From CAYXDR01 sp046498185 (lineage in GTDB: Bacteria; Desulfobacterota; DSM-4660; Desulfatiglandales; Desulfatiglandaceae): a stretch of DNA of 9,912 bases. Under the pieces are notes generated by a model. It was not told the DNA's origin, made no database searches, and saw only the letters and a program-made list of their open reading frames with translations. The position numbers were made by a program, and so were the translations under genes. The DNA lies in NCBI GenBank assembly GCA_046498185.1, contig JAWOBE010000099.1:1-9912 (forward strand). The letters are read 5' to 3'. Positions 1 through 7,194 of this stretch are shown one piece after another. Positions within the stretch are counted from its first letter, which is position 1, and each line of letters starts with the position of its first letter.

Positions 1-455
1 ATTTCCTTATAATAACCCACGTCTTCAAATGCCCATACCAGGGTTTCCGATTTCATAAAGTTAAAGCGAATCGGCATTTGGAAGTTGACATATTCCTTAG
101 GGAGCTTGCCCTCCATCACTTCCCTCAATATAATCGACCGGGCTATTTTCCGCATTGCCTGGTATTGATCCAGATCTGTACCGCTGAATTCAGAGGATTC
201 GACAAATTGGTCAATAATGCTTTCCTCTTCTTTACTTAAGATATTATCTTCCAGAAAATCTTCCACTACCAAAAATAATGCATATGATAATAGTTCTTTC
301 AGGGTTTGCTGATCCGTTATAGTTTGTGTTAAGTCGTTGATTTTTTCCTGATTTTTGATTCTTTCAGCTATTGCTTTGGCTTTTGATGTATCCAGCTCCC
401 AGGAAACGATATGCCCCTGGTCGGTTTTTTTTCCTGAGGAGATCGCAGACCTCAT
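1..455 (-). CDS. Partial TerB-like / PH-like hypothetical protein
   Basis: The minus strand is open from an ATG at 455-453 to the left edge with no stop, so the C-terminus is missing. The frame from about 419 leftwards reads like a real protein (GHIVSWELDTSKAKAIAERI, then a helical part with EDFLEDNILSKEEESIIDQF, then REVMEGKLPKEYVNFQMPI and SETLVWAFEDVGYYKE). The acidic helix pair resembles TerB-like domains. The K-x-E-x-LVW-x-F motif resembles proteins that carry a PH-like domain after such a region. The family assignment is from memory and weak; no biochemical role can be given. The first roughly 12 codons lie on DNA that codes for HsdM on the other strand, and the ATG has no Shine-Dalgarno, so the true 5' end was probably lost at the junction near 385-430. 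The block is AT-rich (about 37% GC over 1-60), unlike the hsdM side. Confidence 0.6.
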   Translation of the reverse strand, partial: MRSAISSGKKTDQGHIVSWELDTSKAKAIAERIKNQEKINDLTQTITDQQTLKELLSYALFLVVEDFLEDNILSKEEESIIDQFVESSEFSGTDLDQYQAMRKIARSIILREVMEGKLPKEYVNFQMPIRFNFMKSETLVWAFEDVGYYKE

Positions 456-1260
456 GGCGGAATCGTTTACCGAGCCGGAACCGGAAATACCTGAAGCCGA
501 GCCGGACTATCAGGATTATGAATTCAAGGAGCCAGAGCATCTCGAGGCCGCTGAAGGCAACTCACTGGAAGAGCAGATTGGCGAAGCTAAGGAAAAGCGC
601 GACAACCTCAAGGCGGAATTGATTCGGGTCAAGCAGAAGCTAGACGATCTGGGGAGCGATGTCGAGGCCCTCAAGCAGAAGCACAAAATGGAAATCAAGG
701 CCATCAGCCAGCAATGGGAGGGCACCAAGCGGGAATTGCAGCTCCACCTCAACCCCCTCAAGGCGGAACACAGAGAAGCCCTCAAGCGGCTCAAGGAAAA
801 GCAGAAGATTAAACGACGAACTTATAAGGCTGAGATTAAGTCCTTGGAAAAGGCGATCCCCGAAGCAGAAACCGCGGTCAAGCTGCTCACCAACAAGGGC
901 AAGCTGGAGCTGATCCTGGAGGACCCGGAGCTGATTGGCACTCTAAAAGAGCGATGGATCGCGGCCGAGGCGGCCAAGCGCCTGGATTACCCCATCTTCA
1001 TGGCCGTGAGCGAGCGCGGCGGCAAAAACAACTCCGGCGATTACGAATACAAGGTGGATGAAGACGGTAGCCTGGTGGAGTTTCCTGAGGGCCACCCACA
1101 GGAGGGCCAGCTCGTGGTGGACCAGGACCTGGTCAATTACGACCTGACTGCGGCGGATCTGGCCGATGCGGGCAAAATACCGGAGGAAAAGCTTGGCGCG
1201 GCTGAGGCCTTTGTTCGTTTTGCCCAAGAGCAGGGATTTGATTTCTGGGAGGTCGGATGA
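355..1260 (+). pseudogene. hsdM: C-terminal remnant of type I DNA methyltransferase HsdM
   Basis: HsdM uses SAM to methylate adenine in the target chosen by HsdS. This frame holds only the tail. There is an acidic linker (about 430-560), a long charged coiled coil (about 565-920), then the typical HsdM C-terminal segment at about 975-1257 with YPIFMAVSERGGKNNSG, a Val-Asp-Gln-Asp region and AEAFVRFAQEQGFDFW. The SAM-binding motif and catalytic N-P-P-Y/F motif are absent. Full-length relatives are several hundred residues longer. An in-frame TGA at 349-351 closes the frame, and the DNA before about 385-430 codes on the opposite strand, so hsdM is 5'-truncated. TTG at 355 is only the formal opening; ATG at 454, after GAGGAG at 435-440, could restart translation. 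The stop TGA (1258-1260) overlaps the hsdS ATG (1257-1259), showing the original operon link. Alternatively it survives as a scaffold for HsdS, but it cannot methylate by itself. Confidence 0.75.
514..532 (+). repeat. 19-nt exact repeat, copy 1 (in hsdM remnant)
   Basis: gattatgaattcaaggagc occurs here and, identical in sequence, orientation and reading frame, at 4458-4476. Here it encodes DYEFKE in the acidic linker of the HsdM remnant. Confidence 0.85.
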
Positions 1261-2618
1261 TGGCAGTTTGTAATGCGATCATGCTTTCAGAAGTGCGTTC
1301 TGGTTTTAGAATTGATTCTGAGTTTTACAAAGAAGAATACATTGAGAAAGATTACCTTCTTTCAAGAATTAACACCGTACCGCTATGGCGTATTTCCAAA
1401 ATAACTGACGGAGAACATGGATCGGTAACATTTGTTCAAAATGGAATTAAATATTTAACCGCAGAACACATCAAACAGGGTTACGTAGATTTTAATGGAG
1501 TTCGATTTATTAGCAAAGAAGTTGATCAGCGCAATGCCCGTGCGAGGGTGAATAAAGGAGATATACTCGTATCGATAAAAGGTACTCTCGGGGAGATAGC
1601 CCTTGCTGAACAATTTCTTTTACCTGCAAATATGAATCGAGATGTAGCAGTCATTAAGCTTTATTCCAATTCTCCGAGTGGCGCATATATTACGCCATTC
1701 TTAAGATCAGATTTTGGTGCATACCAATTATCCCGAGAAGGTTCTGGCGGTGTCCAACAAATGATAACCTTGGAGAGACTAAAATGTGTTCTCATTCCAA
1801 TTCTTGATAACAAATTACAAAACGAAATCGAATCACTTCATCTTAATGGCTTATCTGTAAGGCAGAAGTCAGTTGCTCTATACAGCAAAGCCCAACACCT
1901 CCTCGAATCCGAGCTTGGCCTGGACAAGCTGAAGTTCAAAAAACCAATGGGTTACACAGCTCGGTTCAGCGAGGTGGAGCAGTCGCGGCGGCTTGACGCC
2001 CAGCATTTTCAGCCCAGGTTTGACCAGATCATTGACCAGCTATCAAATTATGATACAGAGCGAGTCCGGGATATCCGATTGTACAATCGACGCGGTGTTC
2101 AGCCGGTCTATTTCGATGATGGCCCGGTTTCTGTTGTCAACAGCCAGCACATAGGCCAGCAACATATAGACTATGAAAGTCTACAAAAGACAAGTAAAAT
2201 TGCCTTTTTAAACACACCTGATGGGCATATTAAAATTAATGATTTGCTTATCTACACAACAGGTGCTTATATCGGCCGGACAAATGTCTACCTCAGCGAC
2301 CAGCTGGCTCTGGCGAGTAATCACGTCAACATCCTGCGCTTAAATTCAGGCATCGACGCCGCCTACATGGCCCTTGTGTTACAGTCGGTCATCGGTCAGT
2401 TTCAAACCCAAAAACATTTGCGCGGAAGCGCCCAGGCGGAGCTTTATCCGACTGATATCGATAGGTTTATCGTCCCCTTGCTTGATTCGAAAAAACAGTC
2501 AGCCATCGGTGACTTGGTGCGGAGCAGCCTCGAAAAACAGCAGGAATCTAAGCGCTTGCTTGAACAAGCCAAAACCCGTGTAGAGCGACTCATCGAAGAG
2601 GCGGCTGCTGGAAGATGA
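1257..2618 (+). CDS. hsdS: Type I restriction-modification specificity subunit HsdS
   Basis: HsdS recognises the bipartite DNA target and guides HsdM (and HsdR, when present). The 453 residues fall into two similar halves. Half one has an R-x-D-x-E-F opening (RIDSEFYKEEY, 18-28), VNKGDILVSIKGTLGEIAL (98-116) and an ending at LIPILDNKLQNEIE. Half two has RRLDAQHFQPRF (244-255), INDLLIYTTGAYIG (327-340) and FIVPLLDSKKQSAI. A helix at about 200-225 separates the target-recognition domains and another ends the protein (about 428-449), the usual HsdS architecture. Length is normal and the frame intact. ATG at 1257 overlaps the hsdM stop; ATG at 1260 is an equally good start. The first half is markedly AT-rich (about one third GC over 1441-1500, against nearly 60% over 1981-2040), suggesting exchange of the first recognition domain. 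No hsdR lies in the window. Confidence 0.92.
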   Translation: MMAVCNAIMLSEVRSGFRIDSEFYKEEYIEKDYLLSRINTVPLWRISKITDGEHGSVTFVQNGIKYLTAEHIKQGYVDFNGVRFISKEVDQRNARARVNKGDILVSIKGTLGEIALAEQFLLPANMNRDVAVIKLYSNSPSGAYITPFLRSDFGAYQLSREGSGGVQQMITLERLKCVLIPILDNKLQNEIESLHLNGLSVRQKSVALYSKAQHLLESELGLDKLKFKKPMGYTARFSEVEQSRRLDAQHFQPRFDQIIDQLSNYDTERVRDIRLYNRRGVQPVYFDDGPVSVVNSQHIGQQHIDYESLQKTSKIAFLNTPDGHIKINDLLIYTTGAYIGRTNVYLSDQLALASNHVNILRLNSGIDAAYMALVLQSVIGQFQTQKHLRGSAQAELYPTDIDRFIVPLLDSKKQSAIGDLVRSSLEKQQESKRLLEQAKTRVERLIEEAAAGR

Positions 2619-2641
2619 GAGAGGAAGAAAGAAAATTATAG

Positions 2642-3280
2642 ATGCTAATACCCCGCCCAACACCCATCTATCGCCTCCTGCATATCGACAACCTTGCGGT
2701 GATCCTGGACTGCGGCGGGATGCATGCACCCAACCACCCCCCTGAAGGCGCATGCGATTATCGGGCGATACACAATGTAGATATCCAGAAGATCCGCCGG
2801 CAGCGTCCCATTGCCTGCGGGTTGGGAGGCACGGTGCACGATTATGTGGCCTTTTATTTTGGGCCACGCTCGCCCATGCTCCTTCAATTACACACGGGTA
2901 GAGTGGAAGGTTACGGTGAAGGCCAAGGACCTTTGATTTATGCCGTTTCCACGGTCGAACGTGTTACTCATGCAGGGCTCGGTTTTGTCTTTTCCGACGG
3001 CCACGGCATCGCCGCTTTTACCCAGTGGTTCGCAGATCTCAATGACTTGGATAAGGTCGATTGGGGTATGGTTTATGCCGAGTACTGGGCTGACACCGTG
3101 GACGATATGGACCGCCAGCGACGCAAACAGGCCGAATTTTTAGTGCATCGATTCTGCCCTTGGGATGTGGTTGAGCGGATCGCTGTATTGAATAATGCCG
3201 TTAAGCAAAAGGTTGAGCACATTTTGCATCGAGAAGAAATCTCCAGGCCGGTGGAAGTGCGCCCGCAATGGTACTACTAA
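2642..3280 (+). CDS. darT: DarT-type DNA thymidine ADP-ribosyltransferase toxin
   Basis: DarT transfers ADP-ribose from NAD+ to thymidine bases in single-stranded DNA, blocking replication; DarTG systems are known anti-phage toxin-antitoxin modules. The 212 residues match the DarT (formerly DUF4433) family from end to end: TPIYRLLHIDNL (7-18) with the NAD-site His14, an Arg-rich ARTT segment (QKIRRQRP, 49-56), VHDYVAFYFGPRSPML (65-80), AGLGFVFSDGHG (111-122), YWAD (148-151), and RKQAEFLVHRFCPW (161-174), where Glu165 corresponds to the catalytic glutamate. It ends in QWYY, as relatives do. All expected active-site residues are present, so the toxin should be active. Start: TAG lies directly upstream in frame, fixing ATG 2642; the ribosome site is only a purine-rich stretch (2619-2635). 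It sits 23 nt after hsdS and 18 nt before darG. I judge it closest to the DarT2 type, from memory of the family. Confidence 0.93.
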   Translation: MLIPRPTPIYRLLHIDNLAVILDCGGMHAPNHPPEGACDYRAIHNVDIQKIRRQRPIACGLGGTVHDYVAFYFGPRSPMLLQLHTGRVEGYGEGQGPLIYAVSTVERVTHAGLGFVFSDGHGIAAFTQWFADLNDLDKVDWGMVYAEYWADTVDDMDRQRRKQAEFLVHRFCPWDVVERIAVLNNAVKQKVEHILHREEISRPVEVRPQWYY

Positions 3281-3298
3281 CCGAGAGGGGAAAGAAAA

Positions 3299-4336
3299 AT
3301 GATTGAACCAACCCGCGGAAATATCCTCACAGACGATGCAGAGGCCCTGGTCAACACGGTCAATTGTGTCGGTGTGATGGGCAAGGGGATCGCCTTGCAA
3401 TTCAAGAAAGCATTTCCGGAAAATTGCAAGGCATATGAGAGCGCCTGCCGGCGGAAGGAAGTTCAGCCCGGTCGCATGTTCGTGTTTGAAACCGGCCAGA
3501 TGTTCAATCCGCGCTATATCATCAACTTCCCCACCAAGCGGCACTGGCGCGGCAAAAGTCGTTACGAGGATATTGAAAGCGGCTTGCGGGCCTTGGTGAG
3601 GGAGGTGCGAGAACGAAAGATCCGCTCCATTGCCATTCCACCATTGGGTTCCGGTTTGGGCGGACTGCAGTGGAGCCGGGTCAAAGCCATGATCGAGGCA
3701 GCGTTTGAAGAGATGCCGGACGTTCGGGTGAAGCTTTACGAACCTAAAGGCAGCCCGGATGCCAAGGATATGCCCGTGGGCACCGCCAAACCCAAGATGA
3801 CGGTGGCCCGGGCCTTGCTCATCAAGCTGATGAAACAGTATGCGCGATTCGCATACCGGCTAACGCTATTGGAGATACAAAAGCTCGCCTATTTTTTGCA
3901 GGAGTCGGGCACGGACCTGAAGCTGAGGTACGTTAAGCATTTGTACGGACCGTATGCTCATAACCTGAATAAAGTACTGGAAATTTTAGAGGGGCACCAT
4001 ATTCAGGGATACGGGGACACACAGAAACCGGATGTGGAAATTACCCTGCTACCGGATGCCGACAAAGCTGCCGACCGTTTCCTCGACAAAGATCCAAAAG
4101 CGGCATGGCATCTTGAGAGGGTAGCTGATTTAGTGGATGGATTTGAGACGCCCTATGGCATGGAACTTCTGGCGTCTGTTCATTGGACGGCAGTCCACGA
4201 CGGTGAAACCTGCGATGCGGAAAGCGCCGTTGCGGCCATGGCTCGCTGGAACGATCGCAAACGGCGTTTGTTTAAGCCCGCCCACATCCAGATGGCCTGG
4301 GAGAGGCTCCAGGCCGAGGGATGGGTGAAGCAGTAA
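3299..4336 (+). CDS. darG: DarG macrodomain antitoxin (DNA ADP-ribosylglycohydrolase)
   Basis: DarG removes ADP-ribose from thymidine in DNA and also binds and blocks DarT. Residues 1-150 form a macrodomain: the Asn-rich ADP-ribose motif NTVNCVGVMGKGIALQFKKA (19-38), NFPTKRHWR (76-84) with Lys80, the residue linked to catalysis in characterised DarG, and the phosphate loop PPLGSGLGGLQW (114-125). Residues from about 167 to 345 form the C-terminal DarG domain with TLLEIQKLAYFLQESG (189-204) and VKHLYGPYAHNLNKVLE (212-228). This region is similar to DUF4065/SocA-like antitoxin domains and is known in DarG to neutralise the toxin directly. Length 345 is normal for two-domain DarG and the frame is intact. 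ATG 3299 follows GAGAGGGGA (3283-3291), a good ribosome site. It lies directly after darT, the usual order, and 22 nt before the 59-residue gene, which ties the pair to the downstream DndD/DndE-like genes. Confidence 0.93.
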   Translation: MIEPTRGNILTDDAEALVNTVNCVGVMGKGIALQFKKAFPENCKAYESACRRKEVQPGRMFVFETGQMFNPRYIINFPTKRHWRGKSRYEDIESGLRALVREVRERKIRSIAIPPLGSGLGGLQWSRVKAMIEAAFEEMPDVRVKLYEPKGSPDAKDMPVGTAKPKMTVARALLIKLMKQYARFAYRLTLLEIQKLAYFLQESGTDLKLRYVKHLYGPYAHNLNKVLEILEGHHIQGYGDTQKPDVEITLLPDADKAADRFLDKDPKAAWHLERVADLVDGFETPYGMELLASVHWTAVHDGETCDAESAVAAMARWNDRKRRLFKPAHIQMAWERLQAEGWVKQ

Positions 4337-4344
4337 AAAGAAGC

Positions 4345-4350
4345 AAGGAG
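4345..4350 (+). promoter_or_regulatory. Shine-Dalgarno site of the 59-residue gene
   Basis: AAGGAG lies 8 nt before the ATG at 4359, in the short gap after the darG stop. Its near-ideal sequence and spacing are the main support that the small reading frame at 4359-4538 is a translated gene. Confidence 0.8.
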
Positions 4351-4358
4351 ATAAAACA

Positions 4359-4538
4359 ATGAAGTTATCCCAAGAAGATGGGGAACTGCTTGAAGATCTG
4401 TGCCAACAGAACAGCGTAAATCTAGTTAAAGTGCGCAAATTGCTTGAGACGGTTTATGATTATGAATTCAAGGAGCGGCGTACTGGAGTCTATGATGCCC
4501 TGCGGGATATTTTGAAAAGCCATTCAGCGGCTGAGTAG
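4359..4538 (+). CDS. Small protein associated with DNA-modification systems (59 aa)
   Basis: This 59-residue protein begins MKLSQEDGELLEDLCQQNSV and continues with VKVRKLLETVYDYEFKERR, then GVYDALRDIL. It is predicted to be all helical, with no signal peptide or membrane segment, so it should be cytoplasmic. It resembles the small proteins annotated as 'DNA modification system-associated small protein', which lie beside phosphorothioation-like and other modification gene clusters; their function is unknown. The pattern V-x-K-V-R-K-L-L-x-x-E/V-x-x-Y-E-F-K-E-R-R-x-G-x-Y is what I recognise. The start is set by AAGGAG 8 nt upstream. It sits 22 nt after darG and 8 nt before the RAMA gene, so it belongs to the same transcript. 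A 19-nt piece of it (4458-4476, encoding DYEFKE) is repeated exactly in the hsdM remnant at 514-532. A role as an assembly or adaptor protein for DndD/DndE-like partners is only a guess. Confidence 0.85.
   Translation: MKLSQEDGELLEDLCQQNSVNLVKVRKLLETVYDYEFKERRTGVYDALRDILKSHSAAE
4458..4476 (+). repeat. 19-nt exact repeat, copy 2 (in 59-aa gene)
   Basis: Second copy of the 19-nt sequence found at 514-532. It encodes DYEFKE within the conserved YDYEFKERR of the small protein, in the same frame as copy 1. Confidence 0.85.
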
Positions 4539-4546
4539 GGGGACAC

Positions 4547-5203
4547 ATGCTGCCTGATGAAATCGTGGAACACATCCGAGTTCTGGACCGGTGGATTGAG
4601 CAATTGGGACAAACGTCTAAGCCTCTGCCTGGCTTGTCCGTCGAGGAGCGCAAACAGCTACAGGCCGTAAATAAGGCGATCGAGCAGCTTCAACGCACCG
4701 GTGTGCCTGTGCCAAAGGAGCTGCGTAGCCTGAAGCTGGAGCTTTCCGCCAAGGATGTTGCAGGTTTTCAGGATCAGGAAACGGGAGAACACCTGAAAGA
4801 GGTTGAAGAATTGATCCATGGACTTGGGAAAACCATCAGGGCCGCCAGGTTGGTTCAAAATAAGCTAAAACCAACAAGACAGGGTGGAGGCCCCAAAAGA
4901 TATTTTGGGGTCAAATTGGTAGACCTAATACGAGCTGGGTTGGTGACCACAGATGATCGCTTAGAGCTGCAATGGATGAAGGACGGCTCGGTAATCAAGG
5001 GAAAACTGACTGCTGACGGCAGGGTGATGGTCAAAACTTCGGAAGGATGGCAGTCATATGCGTCTTTGTCCACCGCTGCGTCACGCTCAGCCGGCCGATC
5101 TTTGAATGGCTGGGACCATTGGCGAAGGATCAATCAGGACGGCACGGCTACAACCCTTGCGGATATTCGGGCGCAGCACCTAAACGAGGAGGCAAACGGA
5201 TGA
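4547..5203 (+). CDS. RAMA-domain protein, putative modified-DNA reader
   Basis: The 218-residue protein has two parts. Residues 1-105 are helical and include LQRTGVPVPKELRSLKLEL (48-66), a segment also found in the gene at 8747-9394. Residues about 120-198 look like a RAMA (restriction enzyme adenine methylase associated) / DUF4357-like domain: FGVKLVDLIRAGLV (120-133), a beta-rich DGSVIKGKLTADGRVMV (146-162), then SYASLSTAASRSAG (170-183) and SLNGWDHWRRI (185-195). The A/S-x-S-x-AA and NGW-x-x-W signatures are typical. RAMA domains are predicted to bind modified or methylated DNA in restriction-type systems. That would let this protein report target status to DndD and the DndE-HerA fusion, which is inference. 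It lacks a visible nuclease or ATPase motif. ATG 4547 is preceded by a G-rich site at 4538-4542. Its stop overlaps the dndD start by four bases (ATGA, 5200-5203), which implies translational coupling. Confidence 0.8.
   Translation: MLPDEIVEHIRVLDRWIEQLGQTSKPLPGLSVEERKQLQAVNKAIEQLQRTGVPVPKELRSLKLELSAKDVAGFQDQETGEHLKEVEELIHGLGKTIRAARLVQNKLKPTRQGGGPKRYFGVKLVDLIRAGLVTTDDRLELQWMKDGSVIKGKLTADGRVMVKTSEGWQSYASLSTAASRSAGRSLNGWDHWRRINQDGTATTLADIRAQHLNEEANG
5187..5192 (+). promoter_or_regulatory. Shine-Dalgarno site that sets the dndD start
   Basis: AGGAGG, a perfect ribosome site, lies 7 nt before ATG 5200. It sits inside the end of the RAMA gene and selects 5200 over the upstream in-frame ATG at 5047, which would overlap the RAMA gene by about 150 nt and add 51 residues unlike DndD. 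Confidence 0.9.
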
Positions 5204-7191
5204 AATTCCGCAAGCTGACCATCGAGAATTACAAGTCCTTCCAGTTCGCCACGGAAATCCGCTTCCCGGTAGGTGAAGACGGCCGGAGTATTTTTTTGAT
5301 CGGCGGCATGAATGGCGCGGGCAAGACCTCCATCATGGAGGCGGTCAATTATTGCCTGTACGGGGCCAAGGCTGATGAAATTTTCCGGAACATCAACCGC
5401 CGGGAAAAGGCCCGAGGCAACGCTGTTGTATCTTTCGAACTGGTCATGGAGATGGATGACTTATCGGAACTGGTGGTCAAGCGATCCTGGAGCGCGGGCG
5501 TGGCTGACGATCCTCAGGCCCGAGACTTGGCCGAGCGGCTGGTGGTGGTGCGCGACGGCAAACGGGTGTCGGTTCAGAATCAAGAGATCTGGCAGGATTT
5601 TATCCGCTCCATGATTCCGCCAAGCATCACCCAGTTTTTTTTCTTTGACGGGGAGAAGATCCAGTCTATTGCCGCCGACGATCATTCGGAGGTGCGGCTG
5701 AAATCGTCTCTGGAAGCCGCCCTTGGAATCCAATACATCAACCGACTGGCAGCCGACATCCTTTATATCAAGAATGAAGAGCGCAAAGGGTTTGTGGAGA
5801 TTTCAGACGAAGATCTGGATTTCAAGCAGAGCGAGTTGAAAAAGGAGCGCAGTAAGCTGCTCCGCCTGCAAAAGGAACGCGAACGTGTGCAGGAGGAATT
5901 AGTGAGATTCAAGCAGCAGCTCGAAGAGGCGAAGCAGCGATTTGCCGCGGCATTTCATTCGGAACCTGAAACGCGGGAAACCATGCGCGCCAATGAAAAA
6001 AAACGCATTCAGGCGGCCAATCGGCTCGCTCAAGTGGAAAGCGAGATCCGTACTCTGTGCGAAAAGAACCTGCCATTTGCCGTAGCGGGTAGGCTGTTCG
6101 ATTCCATGCGGCGTCAAATCGAGGCCGAGCGTGAGTCCGCAGGCAGCGAGGCGATCAAGGAAAATGCAGCCTCTCTGGCCAAACGGATCGTGCGTGTGGT
6201 GGAGGAGCCGGAACCGATTTACCGGGAGACGCTTTCGGCTGAAAAGATGGCCGAGCTGGAGCGGCGCATTTTTCGGCTGCTCAGGGAGGGTGATCCCAAG
6301 GGGGAACTGGTACGGATTCTGGACCTTTCCGACCGCGATGCAGCGCGGGTGTTGAACAAGATGGAATCCCTGGAAAGCGGTGATGTGTTCCTGCTGAAAC
6401 CGTTGCTGGAGGAGAAACGGGAGCTTCTCTCTCAGATCCGAAGACTCGAGAGCTTAACCCAGGCGAGCTTGCTGACCGAATCCGAGCAGGAGCTATATGA
6501 ACAACTCCAGGAGGAAATGGAAGGCTGCTCTACTCAAATCGGGCGCAAATCGGAGCAGTTACGCTTGCTGGAAGAGGAGATCCTCGCGGTTGAAAAGCGT
6601 ATCAGCAACATTGAGGTGGAGATCGAAAAGCTCTATGAAAAACATCATGTCTCTAAGGAACGGGCTGAGTTCATACAGGAGTGCGATGCCATTGCGGGGG
6701 TGCTCAATCAATTCGTGGTGCGACTACGCAAAAACAAGGTCCACCTCCTGCAGGAGAAGACCTTTGAAATGTACCGTTTGCTCTCTAGTCGTAGCGGCTT
6801 GATTAAAGACATCATCATTGATGACAAGACCTATGAGGTAAGCATATCCGACCGAAATGGCCATGAAATCAAGAAATCAGGGCTTTCCGCCGGGGAAAAG
6901 GAGGTGTTTGCGGTCTCCTTGTTGTGGGGGCTGGCCCAGACCAGCCAGCTGAGCCTGCCTATCGTCATCGATACGCCCCTGTCACGGCTTGACAGCACCC
7001 ACCGAGACAACATCGTCAACAACTATTTCCCCAATGCCGGGGAGCAGGTGATCATCCTTTCCACCGACACAGAGATCGATAAAGAATACTACCGGGTGTT
7101 AAAAACTCGGCTGAGTGGGGCTGGGAGCCTGGTTTTTGACCAAACGCGCGAATTGACGACGTTCAAGGAAGGATATTTCTGGGAGAATTAG
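5200..7191 (+). CDS. dndD: DndD-like SMC/RecF-type ATPase
   Basis: DndD is the ATPase of DNA phosphorothioation (Dnd) systems, thought to alter or nick DNA during modification. The 663 residues match the family in length and order. MKFRKLTIENYKSF opens the head domain. Walker A is GGMNGAGKTS (35-44), and the DndD-typical FFFFDGEKI is at 147-154. A coiled coil covers about 200-285 and 400-490. The ABC signature is LSAGEKEVFA (562-571), Walker B with D-loop LPIVIDTPLSRLDSTHR (586-602), and the final ATPase strand IILSTDTEID (618-627). There is no CxxC zinc hook as in Rad50. The DTP after the Walker B aspartate and the terminal FKEGYFWEN look DndD-like. ATG 5200 is chosen from AGGAGG 7 nt upstream and the family N-terminus. 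It is coupled to the RAMA gene before it and lies 3 nt from the DndE-HerA gene. No DndC is in the window, so it may act as an effector ATPase here rather than in sulfur modification. Confidence 0.92.
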   Translation: MKFRKLTIENYKSFQFATEIRFPVGEDGRSIFLIGGMNGAGKTSIMEAVNYCLYGAKADEIFRNINRREKARGNAVVSFELVMEMDDLSELVVKRSWSAGVADDPQARDLAERLVVVRDGKRVSVQNQEIWQDFIRSMIPPSITQFFFFDGEKIQSIAADDHSEVRLKSSLEAALGIQYINRLAADILYIKNEERKGFVEISDEDLDFKQSELKKERSKLLRLQKERERVQEELVRFKQQLEEAKQRFAAAFHSEPETRETMRANEKKRIQAANRLAQVESEIRTLCEKNLPFAVAGRLFDSMRRQIEAERESAGSEAIKENAASLAKRIVRVVEEPEPIYRETLSAEKMAELERRIFRLLREGDPKGELVRILDLSDRDAARVLNKMESLESGDVFLLKPLLEEKRELLSQIRRLESLTQASLLTESEQELYEQLQEEMEGCSTQIGRKSEQLRLLEEEILAVEKRISNIEVEIEKLYEKHHVSKERAEFIQECDAIAGVLNQFVVRLRKNKVHLLQEKTFEMYRLLSSRSGLIKDIIIDDKTYEVSISDRNGHEIKKSGLSAGEKEVFAVSLLWGLAQTSQLSLPIVIDTPLSRLDSTHRDNIVNNYFPNAGEQVIILSTDTEIDKEYYRVLKTRLSGAGSLVFDQTRELTTFKEGYFWEN

Positions 7192-7194
7192 ACC

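Noticed and set aside
2499..2887. Antisense frames over the hsdS end and darT
   Set aside because: They mirror strongly supported plus-strand genes, have no ribosome sites and show no recognisable motifs.
5047..5202. In-frame upstream ATG that would extend DndD by 51 residues
   Set aside because: The extension overlaps the RAMA gene by about 150 nt and has no good ribosome site, whereas ATG 5200 has AGGAGG at 7 nt and begins with the family's usual N-terminus.
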